NCBI GenBank assembly: GCA_001319865.1
Contig: BBSL01000028.1
Coordinates: forward strand, 1-52,297
Length of the DNA stretch: 52,297 bases
Direction of reading: 5' to 3'
DNA from: Burkholderia sp. E7m39
Lineage (GTDB): Bacteria > Pseudomonadota > Gammaproteobacteria > Burkholderiales > Burkholderiaceae
Position numbers and translations under genes: made by a program. A model generated the notes under the pieces. That model was not told the DNA's origin. It was given only the letters and a program-made list of their open reading frames with translations, and ran no database searches. Shown here piece by piece: positions 45,892 through 52,297 of the stretch (the first letter of the stretch is position 1; every line of letters starts with the position of its first letter).

Positions 45892-47169
45892 ATGAAAGTT
45901 ACAAACTATCAGGGAGCCACGATTGACCCGTACAGCAAGGGCTTGGGCAACGTGCCGGGCACGAGCATCCAGCTGGCGGACGCAGCGCGACTCGAATGGA
46001 ATCTGCTCGACGAGGACGTGAGCCTGCCCGCGGCCGTTCTCTACGCGGACCGTATCGAACACAACCTGAACTGGATGCAGAAGTTCGTCGCTGAATACGG
46101 CGTGAAGCTCGCGCCGCACGGCAAGACGACGATGGCGCCGCAACTGTTTCGCCGCCAGCTCGAAACGGGCGCGTGGGGCATCACGCTCGCCACCGCGCAT
46201 CAGGTGCGCGCCGCGTATCACGGCGGCGTGTCGCGCGTACTGATGGCGAACCAGCTGGTCGGCAAACGCAACATGCTGATGATCGCCGAACTGCTCAGCG
46301 ATCCCGATTTCGAGTTTTTCTGTCTGGTGGATTCCGTCGAGGGCGTCGAGCAACTGGGCACGTTCTTCGGCTCGGTGAAGAAGCAGTTGCAGGTGCTCGT
46401 CGAACTCGGCGTGCCGGGCGGCCGCACGGGCGTGCGCGACGAATCGCAGACGCAGGCCGTGCTCGATGCGATCGCGCGCTATCCCGATTCGCTGAAGCTC
46501 GCGGGCGTCGAACTGTACGAAGGCGTGCTGAAGGAAGAACAGGAAGTGCGCGACTTTCTGCGCAGCGCGGTGAAGCTCACGCTCGAACTGTCGGACAAGG
46601 GACGCTTCGCGCGCACGCCGGCCGTGCTGTCGGGCGCGGGCTCGGCGTGGTACGACGTGGTCGCCGAAGAGTTCGCGAAGGCTTCGCGCAAGGACCGCAT
46701 CGAGATCGTGCTGCGTCCGGGCTGCTATCTGACGCACGACGTCGGGATCTACAAGAAGGCGCAGACGGATATCTTCAAGCGCAATCCTGTCGCGAAGCGC
46801 ATGGGCGAAGGCCTGTTGCCCGCGCTGCAATTGTGGGCATACGTGCAGTCGATTCCCGAGCCGGATCGCGCGATCATCGGTCTCGGCAAGCGCGATTCAG
46901 CGTTCGACGCCGGCCTGCCCGAACCCGCGAAGCACTATCGCCCCGGCACGCAAACGCCGCGCGATATCGCCGCAGATGAAGGCTGGGAAATTTTCGGTCT
47001 GATGGATCAGCACGCGTATTTGCGGATTCCCGCAGGCGCCGATCTGAAAGTCGGCGACATGATCGCGTTCGACATCTCGCATCCGTGCCTGACGTTCGAC
47101 AAGTGGCGTCAGGTGCTCGTGCTCGATCCGTCGTATCGCGTGACGGAAGTGATCGAAACGTTCTTTTGA
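45892..47169 (+). CDS. D-serine dehydratase / D-threonine aldolase-like PLP enzyme
   Basis: This is a fold-type III PLP protein of 425 residues, of the DSD1 / D-threonine aldolase / amino acid deaminase group. I start at ATG 45892 (MKVTNYQGATIDPYSKGLGN) because AGCAGGA is suitably spaced; ATG 45877 is possible. The PLP lysine lies in KLAPHGKTTMAPQLFRRQ. The alanine-racemase-like barrel continues to about residue 290, and the C-terminal domain carries DQHAYLRIP and ISHPCLTFDKW, resembling the His-x-Cys metal site of D-serine dehydratase. It should deaminate or cleave a D-3-hydroxy amino acid. It diverges from the RpiR-deacylase-RidA operon. Confidence 0.87.
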   Translation: MKVTNYQGATIDPYSKGLGNVPGTSIQLADAARLEWNLLDEDVSLPAAVLYADRIEHNLNWMQKFVAEYGVKLAPHGKTTMAPQLFRRQLETGAWGITLATAHQVRAAYHGGVSRVLMANQLVGKRNMLMIAELLSDPDFEFFCLVDSVEGVEQLGTFFGSVKKQLQVLVELGVPGGRTGVRDESQTQAVLDAIARYPDSLKLAGVELYEGVLKEEQEVRDFLRSAVKLTLELSDKGRFARTPAVLSGAGSAWYDVVAEEFAKASRKDRIEIVLRPGCYLTHDVGIYKKAQTDIFKRNPVAKRMGEGLLPALQLWAYVQSIPEPDRAIIGLGKRDSAFDAGLPEPAKHYRPGTQTPRDIAADEGWEIFGLMDQHAYLRIPAGADLKVGDMIAFDISHPCLTFDKWRQVLVLDPSYRVTEVIETFF

Positions 47170-47242
47170 TTGTTCTTCGATCGAGGCGGCGCCGCTCGTA
47201 TTCCGATCAGATGCCGGTCGGCGCCGTCTTCTCGCGCGTAGT

Positions 47243-47716
47243 TCAGCGTCCGGCTTGCGCCGCTTGTGCCACTTCGCCTGCGCCCGCCGCGGCCACTTCG
47301 CCGATACGCGCCTCGAGCATCGTCAGCGCGCCCGACAATCCCGCCAGCACATCGTCCGGCAACGCTGCCATCGTGTCGTGCAGAAACGCGTTGCGACTCG
47401 GCAGGCTCGATTCGATCGCGGCGCGGCCCGCTTCCGTCAGCTTCACGTTCGTGATGCGGTTGTCGCGTTCATCCATGCTGCGCGCGATCCAGCCCATCGC
47501 TTCGAGCGATTTCAACTGACGCGTCAGCGCGCCGGGATCGATGCGCAAGCGCTCGACCAGCTTCTTCTGCGACGATTCGCCTGCCTGCTCGTATAGCGCG
47601 AGCAGAATGCGCCAGCGCGGCATCGGATGACCGACGCGTCCTTCGAACGCCGACATGAACGCCCGGTAAGTACGCCCGAACTGATGCAGGATAGCGACGC
47701 GGTCCTGTTCTTCCAT
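47243..47716 (-). CDS. MarR-family repressor of the adjacent efflux pump
   Basis: This 157-residue MarR-type winged-helix protein has the HTH (SSQKKLVERLRIDPGALTRQ), the wing with DERDNRITNVKLTEAGRAAI (DERD..R is the family wing motif) and dimerising end helices. It is encoded 36 bases downstream of a DHA2 multidrug transporter, on the same strand, an arrangement typical of MarR proteins that repress their own efflux operon and are released by phenolic or drug-like ligands. A perfect palindrome, listed separately, lies just upstream of the transporter. The ligand is unknown. Confidence 0.92.
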   Translation of the reverse strand: MEEQDRVAILHQFGRTYRAFMSAFEGRVGHPMPRWRILLALYEQAGESSQKKLVERLRIDPGALTRQLKSLEAMGWIARSMDERDNRITNVKLTEAGRAAIESSLPSRNAFLHDTMAALPDDVLAGLSGALTMLEARIGEVAAAGAGEVAQAAQAGR

Positions 47717-47752
47717 GATGTTTCTTTGATTCCAATGCGCCGAAGACGGCGG

Positions 47753-49348
47753 TCAATCCGCGTGGATGACGGGCTCGATCTGCTTGCGCAGTTTAACGGG
47801 CGGCACGCGCCGGCTCTGCCAGATCGCGAATAGCGACACCAGCGCGCCGAGCGCAAGGCCAATATGGATCGCGCCGACCAGCGACTCGCGCGCCGATTCC
47901 AGCAGCACGGCGCCATTGTGCCCTGCTTGCGCCAGCTCGTTCAAAAGCGTGTGCTGCGCGTCGCGATTGACGAGGATCTGCGGATCGCCGAGATCGGCGA
48001 ACCACTGGCTCGCGCGGTCCCCCTCGAGCGCGTCGCGCACGCCGCTCGCGTACATGTGCGTGACGAGCGTGCCCGTCAGCGCCGTGCCGATCATCCCGCC
48101 GATCATCCGCAGCGATTGCAGCAGCGCCGTCGCGATGCCGAGATGCTCGCGGCCCGCCGTCTGCTGCGCGAACACGGTGAGATTGGGCAGCACGAAACCG
48201 AGTCCCAGACCGCCCAGCGTCATGAACAGCATCAGCAGCCAGTGCGGCATCGTGCGCGTCGCGACCACCACGCCGAGCGACGCCGCCGCGAACAGCGCAA
48301 AGCCGACGTACAGCATCACGTTCGGATTCGGGATGCGCGACACGATGCGCCCGTTCGCAATGCTGCCGATCGTGATGAACACGACGAGCGGCGTGATCAC
48401 GAGGCCCGCCTCGTTCGGCATCATGCCGAAGCCGCCCTGAAACAGAAGCGGCGCATAGAACAGCAGTGAGAACATCGCGAAGCCGCCGAGCACGGCCAGC
48501 ACGAAGAGCGCGGCGAGGCTCGGGTTGCGGAACATGTCGATGGGAAGAATGGCCTGCGCGAAGCGCTTTTCCCAGTGCCACAGCGCAATCGCGCACGCCG
48601 CGCCGACGAGCAGCAGCACGCCCGCCGACGCCGTCACGCCATGCTTGGGCAGCATTTCGACGAACATCTGCAGGCTGCCGAGCGACAGCGCGATCAGCAG
48701 CGCGCCCGGCCAGTCGAGCCGCATCTTGCCTTCGTGGACGACATGCCGCAGATGCGGCAAGTAGCGCCACACGAAGAACAGCGACAGCAAGCCGACGGGC
48801 AGATTCACGTAGAACACCGAACGCCAGCCGTAGTACTGCGTCAGAAATCCGCCGAGCGACGGCCCGACGGCATTCGCGATGCCGAACGCCGAACTCATCA
48901 GCACCTGCCAGCGCAAGCGCACGACGGAATCGGGAAACAGGTCGGGAATGCAGGCGAACGCAGTGCCGACCAGCATGCCGCCGCCAATGCCCTGCAGCCC
49001 GCGCGCGATCACCAGAAACAGCATGTTGCCAGCCGCGCCGCACAGCACGGAAGCCGCCGTGAACACGATGATCGACGCGATCACGAAGGGCTTGCGTCCG
49101 TAGTAATCGCCGAGGCGCCCGAAGATCGGCACCGTGATCACCGACGTCAGCAGATACGACGTTGCGACCCACGCGTACAGCTCGAAACCCTTGAGATCGG
49201 CCACGATGGTCGGCAGCGCGGTGCCGACCACGGTCTGGTCGAGCGCGACGAGCATCGAGACGAAAGAGACGCCAAGCATCGCCAGCAGCGACTCCCGGAA
49301 CGGCAAAACTTGCCCACTCGAATGATGGGCGGCGGTATGGACGGCCAT
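47753..49348 (-). CDS. DHA2-family multidrug efflux MFS transporter
   Basis: This is an inner-membrane proton antiporter of 531 residues with a predicted 14 transmembrane segments, the DHA2 layout. Motif A-like GRLGDYYGRKPFVIASI lies between helices 2 and 3, and the drug-efflux signature LDQTVVGTALPTI is in helix 1. GIGGGMLVGTAFACIPD matches motif C-like sequence. It probably exports toxic or aromatic compounds; the substrate is unknown. It is the first gene of a two-gene operon with marR. The ATG 49348 has no strong ribosome site. The terminal residues VPPVKLRKQIEPVIHAD are cytoplasmic. Confidence 0.93.
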   Translation of the reverse strand: MAVHTAAHHSSGQVLPFRESLLAMLGVSFVSMLVALDQTVVGTALPTIVADLKGFELYAWVATSYLLTSVITVPIFGRLGDYYGRKPFVIASIIVFTAASVLCGAAGNMLFLVIARGLQGIGGGMLVGTAFACIPDLFPDSVVRLRWQVLMSSAFGIANAVGPSLGGFLTQYYGWRSVFYVNLPVGLLSLFFVWRYLPHLRHVVHEGKMRLDWPGALLIALSLGSLQMFVEMLPKHGVTASAGVLLLVGAACAIALWHWEKRFAQAILPIDMFRNPSLAALFVLAVLGGFAMFSLLFYAPLLFQGGFGMMPNEAGLVITPLVVFITIGSIANGRIVSRIPNPNVMLYVGFALFAAASLGVVVATRTMPHWLLMLFMTLGGLGLGFVLPNLTVFAQQTAGREHLGIATALLQSLRMIGGMIGTALTGTLVTHMYASGVRDALEGDRASQWFADLGDPQILVNRDAQHTLLNELAQAGHNGAVLLESARESLVGAIHIGLALGALVSLFAIWQSRRVPPVKLRKQIEPVIHAD

Positions 49349-49364
49349 TTTTGATGGAACAACA

Positions 49365-49378
49365 GTTGACGAGTCAAC
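49365..49378. promoter_or_regulatory. Predicted MarR operator palindrome
   Basis: GTTGAC and GTCAAC flank GA in a perfect 14-base palindrome 17-30 bases upstream of the efflux transporter ATG. TATGAT at 49392-49387 on the minus strand is a candidate -10, placing the operator just downstream of the promoter, where a bound repressor would block transcription. The spacing and sequence are typical of MarR sites. Confidence 0.7.
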
Positions 49379-49490
49379 GATATGGAATCATACCACGCTG
49401 AACGGTTCTAAACCGAGTGCGTCCGAACGCTGGTTTGCGCATTGCTCTTCGGTGGACGCGTCCGAAAAAATCCGAAAATCAGGGAGATTC

Positions 49491-50333
49491 ATGGATCAGA
49501 CCACCCTTGCCGCCGTGCCGCTTTCCGCCGACGATCTCGCGGCGCTGCGGCGCGCCAAACACGAGCTGGAAAGCCCGGCCCTGACGATGAAGCTCGCCAG
49601 CATCGTCGGCGCGCCGATGGAAAAGCTGATTGCGCGCCTGCCGTCCATTGCCAGCGACAAGGTCAACGACGCGACGCAGGTCGCGCTGCGCAAATGTCTG
49701 CAGATCGCGCTGCGCACGCTCGGGCGTCCGATGGGCGGCGCGCCGCTCGGCGTCAGCGACCGGCCGAGCAATCTGCTGCACAAGTTCGCCGTCGCCACCA
49801 CGGGCGCGGCGGGGGGCGCGTTCGGACTGTTCGCGCTGCCCGTCGAGTTGCCCGTCACGACGACGCTGATGTTCCGCTCGATCTGCGACGTCGCGCGCAG
49901 CGAGGGCGAGGACCTGACTTCCGTCGATACGCAACTGCAGTGTCTGAGCGTGCTCGGCATGGGCGGCACGTCGAAAGCCGACGACGACGCCGACTACGGC
50001 TACTTCATCATGCGCGGCGCGCTGGCGCAGGCGGTCTCGAAGGCATCGTCGGAGATCGCGACGAAGGGGTTCACGACGCACGGATCGGCGGCGCTGCTGC
50101 GTCTGTTGAACACGATCGCGGCGCGTTTCTCCGTGCAGGTCAGCGAGCAGATCGCCGCGAAGTCGATCCCGGCGATCGGCGCCGTGCTCGGGGCGATGGT
50201 CAACACCGTGTTCATCGACCACTTCCAGCAGGTCGCGCATGGCCACTTCACGGTGCGCCGGCTCGAACGGCAATACGGCACGCAAGTCGTGCAGGCCGCC
50301 TATCAGACGATCGACGTTTCGCTCGACGGTTGA
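49491..50333 (+). CDS. EcsC-family protein
   Basis: This is a 280-residue protein starting at ATG 49491 (MDQTTLAAVPLSADDLAALR), with GGGAG five bases upstream; the frame stays open further upstream. The EcsC domain covers most of the length: LASIVGAPMEKLIARLPS, AVATTGAAGGAFGLFALPVE, a glycine-rich hydrophobic stretch that may touch the membrane, FMSICDVARSEGEDL-like sequence, and HGSAALLRLLNTIAARFSVQ. EcsC proteins take their name from a Bacillus ABC transporter locus, but their function is unknown. The last 31 bases overlap the end of the convergent esterase gene. Confidence 0.85.
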   Translation: MDQTTLAAVPLSADDLAALRRAKHELESPALTMKLASIVGAPMEKLIARLPSIASDKVNDATQVALRKCLQIALRTLGRPMGGAPLGVSDRPSNLLHKFAVATTGAAGGAFGLFALPVELPVTTTLMFRSICDVARSEGEDLTSVDTQLQCLSVLGMGGTSKADDDADYGYFIMRGALAQAVSKASSEIATKGFTTHGSAALLRLLNTIAARFSVQVSEQIAAKSIPAIGAVLGAMVNTVFIDHFQQVAHGHFTVRRLERQYGTQVVQAAYQTIDVSLDG

Positions 50334-51253
50334 ACGGCGCGCGCGGCGCCTGTCACGCGCAACGCGAAGCGCGCGGCGAGATCGAGTGCGCGACGCGCCT
50401 CGGGAATGAACGGCGCCCACAGTTGCCACACGTGCGGCATCTTGCGCCAGAGGTCGAGTTCGACTTCGACGCCCGCCGCGCGCGCCTTGTCGGCCACGCG
50501 ACGCGAATCGTCGAGCAGCACTTCCGTGCTGCTCACCTGGATGAAGAGCGGGGGCAAGCCTTTCAGGTCCGCGTAAAGCGGCGACGCATACGGATGCGTG
50601 GCGGGCGTATCGGCGAGATAGAGCTTCGCGGCCCGCGCAATGGACGGACCGTGGAACATCGGATCGATGCCGTCGTTGGTTTGCAGCGATGCGCCCGTCG
50701 CGGCCAGGTCCGTCCACGGGGAAAACAGGATTGCGCCGGCGGGCAACGGCCCGCCTGCATCGCGCAACGCGACCAGCGTCGCGAGCGCAAGCCCGCCGCC
50801 CGCCGAATCTCCGGCAATCACGATCGATTCCGGCTTCGTTCCCTCTTCGAGCAGATGTCGATAAGCGGAGAGCGCATCGTCGAGCGCAGCGGGAAACGGA
50901 TGCTCGGGCGCGAGCCGGTAGTCGAGCGAAAACACGCGCGCGCCGCTGCGCGCGGCAAGGCCGAACGAAGCCGCGCGATGCGTCTGCGGCGAGCAGAAGT
51001 AATAGCCGCCGCCATGCAGATAGAGGATCGTGGCCGCATGCTTGCCGCCGACTCGCGTCAGCCACTCGCCGCGCAACGGCCAGTCATGTGCGCCGTATCG
51101 TTCGTGCAGGGTCCAGCCCGACGGCACGCGCGGCGTGTACGCGCGCTTCGCGGTCAGGTTGCGGGCGCGTGCCGCGCTGATCGTCGGATGCCGCGTATGC
51201 GGATGAAATTGACGGCGCAAGAACCAGCACGCCAAAGCGCTTTGCCAACTCAT
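50303..51253 (-). CDS. Alpha/beta-hydrolase esterase, HSL family
   Basis: This is a 316-residue hormone-sensitive-lipase-type esterase. The oxyanion motif HGGG is at about residues 80-83 (ILYLHGGGYYFCSP), and the nucleophile serine is in VIAGDSAGGGLALATL near 148. The catalytic Asp is likely in STEVLLDDSRR and the His in MPHVWQLW near residue 275. These enzymes hydrolyse short-chain carboxylic esters; natural substrate unknown. The N terminus has no clear signal peptide. It converges with the EcsC gene, overlapping it by 31 bases, and is followed at its 5' side by a 167-base gap before the CHRD protein gene. Confidence 0.9.
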   Translation of the reverse strand: MSWQSALACWFLRRQFHPHTRHPTISAARARNLTAKRAYTPRVPSGWTLHERYGAHDWPLRGEWLTRVGGKHAATILYLHGGGYYFCSPQTHRAASFGLAARSGARVFSLDYRLAPEHPFPAALDDALSAYRHLLEEGTKPESIVIAGDSAGGGLALATLVALRDAGGPLPAGAILFSPWTDLAATGASLQTNDGIDPMFHGPSIARAAKLYLADTPATHPYASPLYADLKGLPPLFIQVSSTEVLLDDSRRVADKARAAGVEVELDLWRKMPHVWQLWAPFIPEARRALDLAARFALRVTGAARAVQPSSETSIV

Positions 51254-51420
51254 CGGAACACTCTCCGTCGACGGTCATCCGGCAATGGTACGTGGCTTTG
51301 GCTCGGGTTCGGTCGAAAGCGGCTTCGGCCGCAAACGTACAACGCCACTCGCCGTCTGAAAAGGAATTGGCCGCAACCGCCACTGACGGTTCCGGCCACC
51401 CGGTTCGACGCGCGCGACGT

Positions 51421-51855
51421 TTAGTTCGCCGGCAGCAACTGACCGCGAATCTCGCCCGTCGGGTTCTGCGCCGTGTGAATGTTGAAGTACCACTGCCCTG
51501 CCATCAGGTCCGTGACCTGTTGTTCCGTCAGCGTCACGGAACCCTTGATCGGACTGCCGAGCGCGTTCTTGTCGATGGGCACCTGTACCTTTGCGTTCTG
51601 CCCGACAGGCGCTGGGCCGTGGAAGTGCGCCATCGTCGCTGGACCCGACAGGCCCTCGTAGGTCGCCGTCCACTTCAGCATTCTGGTCGACGTATCGAAC
51701 GTGGCATCCAGCGCGCCGTGACCGCGGCTCACGCGCGGCGGCACTTCGCTCGACGGTTCGAGGTCGGCCTTCATTTCCACCGTATCCGCGAGCGCAACAC
51801 CCGATGCCAGCGCCCACAACACGGCCATCATGCTCAGCTTTCGAATCGCAATCAT
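51421..51855 (-). CDS. Secreted CHRD-domain protein
   Basis: This is a 144-residue protein with an N-terminal signal peptide (MIAIRKLSMMAVLWALASG, cleaved after VALAD or nearby). The mature part is a single CHRD domain, the beta-sandwich first seen in chordin: EMKADLEPSSEVPPRVSRGH, TFDTSTRMLKWTATYEGLSG, MAHFHGPAPVGQNAKV, and the C-terminal QWYFNIHTAQNPTGEIRGQL. It should act in the periplasm or outside the cell; the molecular function of bacterial CHRD proteins is not known. The ATG 51855 is preceded by GGAGAGAA. It appears monocistronic. Confidence 0.9.
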   Translation of the reverse strand: MIAIRKLSMMAVLWALASGVALADTVEMKADLEPSSEVPPRVSRGHGALDATFDTSTRMLKWTATYEGLSGPATMAHFHGPAPVGQNAKVQVPIDKNALGSPIKGSVTLTEQQVTDLMAGQWYFNIHTAQNPTGEIRGQLLPAN

Positions 51856-52049
51856 TGTTCTCTCCGAGTCTTTTTGCGCGCGCGCCGCGACCGCTGCCAT
51901 CGCCGCAATCGCCGCAAGGTTGAAGCGTCTTCCGACTGACGCACGGGCGATCGCCAGCACATGCCAGCACATACTATTGCAAATCGATGCACCGCGCGTG
52001 ACGCATGCGCAGTCGCGCGAGGCGTTGCGAAGTGCGCAGAGATTCCCGC

Positions 52050-52297
52050 TCAGGCAAGCAACGCCGCCTGCTCTTCGATACCGTCGAGCATCGCGTTGCA
52101 CGCGCGCACGAGCGCGTGGCCTTCGCTACGCAATGTGTCCGGCGCAGAACCGTTGAATAGCCGCCGGTAATCTTCGAGCGCGCGCAGCAGCGGCGGATAC
52201 TGCAGCACGCCCGCCGCGCCCGCGACGCGATGGTGCCATTGCCGCAAGGCGGCAACATCCGGATAGCGCAGCAGCGGCGAGAGCGCGCGCATGTCGT
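52050..52297 (-). CDS. C-terminal Hpt domain of a probable hybrid histidine kinase (partial)
   Basis: The frame runs in from beyond base 52297 and ends at TGA 52050, so only about 82 residues are visible. LRQWHHRVAGAAGVLQYPPL resembles the histidine-phosphotransfer (Hpt) helix, where the conserved pattern is His-x-(x)-Gly-(x)-Ala; the following helix LRALEDYRRLFN and the last helix VRACNAMLDGIEEQAALLA fit an Hpt four-helix bundle. Such a domain at a C terminus usually ends a BvgS- or EvgS-type hybrid sensor kinase. The kinase parts are outside the window, so the whole-protein call is inferred. Confidence 0.65.
   Translation of the reverse strand, partial: DMRALSPLLRYPDVAALRQWHHRVAGAAGVLQYPPLLRALEDYRRLFNGSAPDTLRSEGHALVRACNAMLDGIEEQAALLA

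Noticed and set aside
1..52297. CRISPR arrays, tRNA or rRNA genes, transposases, phage, toxin-antitoxin or defence genes
   Set aside because: I looked for regularly spaced repeats, cloverleaf-like stretches and familiar protein motifs and saw none; a covariance-model scan would settle small RNA genes.

Overview
This window looks like chromosomal DNA from a betaproteobacterium of the Burkholderia/Paraburkholderia group. The pointers are the high GC content, the Burkholderia-type porin, the rsmA-pdxA-surA-lptD order opposite amgK-murU, the ubiE/ubiJ/ubiB run leading into aspS, and GC-rich intergenic palindromes. This is inferred from gene content and order; no database was searched. Most of the window is tightly packed housekeeping and catabolic operons. 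I see no tRNA, rRNA, CRISPR array, transposase, prophage or obvious genomic island.

Layout. 1-519: N-terminal part of a porin. 710-6406 (minus): lptD-surA-pdxA-rsmA, covering LPS export, outer-membrane protein folding, vitamin B6 synthesis and 16S rRNA methylation. 6633-8441 (plus): amgK-murU, peptidoglycan sugar recycling. 8485-14239: an Atm1-type ABC exporter, the thioesterase YciA and a GGDEF/EAL protein with PAS domains. 14410-15823: a nitrate-reductase-associated protein divergent from fdhD. 15868-23219 (minus): a beta-oxidation operon in the order tetR, acyl-CoA dehydrogenase, hydroxyacyl-CoA dehydrogenase/enoyl-CoA hydratase, thiolase and an isomerase-like crotonase. It is broken by a palindromic repeat block just before the last gene and preceded by two candidate operators.

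23448-38353 (minus): a long co-directional run. It starts with a 1372-residue flavin/Fe-S oxidoreductase and continues through a HIT protein, a DUF971 protein, ubiE, a Tim44-like membrane protein, ubiJ, ubiB, a methyltransferase, an FmdB-type zinc ribbon protein, a DUF502 membrane protein, aspS, nudB and clsB. Predicted terminators follow the Tim44 gene and aspS, so it is at least three transcription blocks. 38967-42226 (plus): ilvA, a 5'-nucleotidase and queF. 42280-42912 holds a long imperfect inverted repeat with nested hairpins between the convergent queF and ridA genes.

42929-47169: an apparent D-amino-acid utilisation unit. An RpiR-type regulator, an N-acyl-D-amino-acid deacylase and a RidA protein lie on the minus strand, and a D-serine dehydratase-like PLP enzyme diverges on the plus strand. 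47243-49348 (minus): a DHA2-type efflux pump and its MarR regulator with a clear palindromic operator. 49491-52297: an EcsC protein, an HSL-type esterase, a secreted CHRD-domain protein and the Hpt-domain end of a probable hybrid histidine kinase.

I did not find a convincing unknown biological system. The least explained signals are the 42.3-42.9 kb inverted-repeat element, the related repeat block at 16.7-16.9 kb inside the beta-oxidation operon, and the paired operators at 23.26-23.32 kb.
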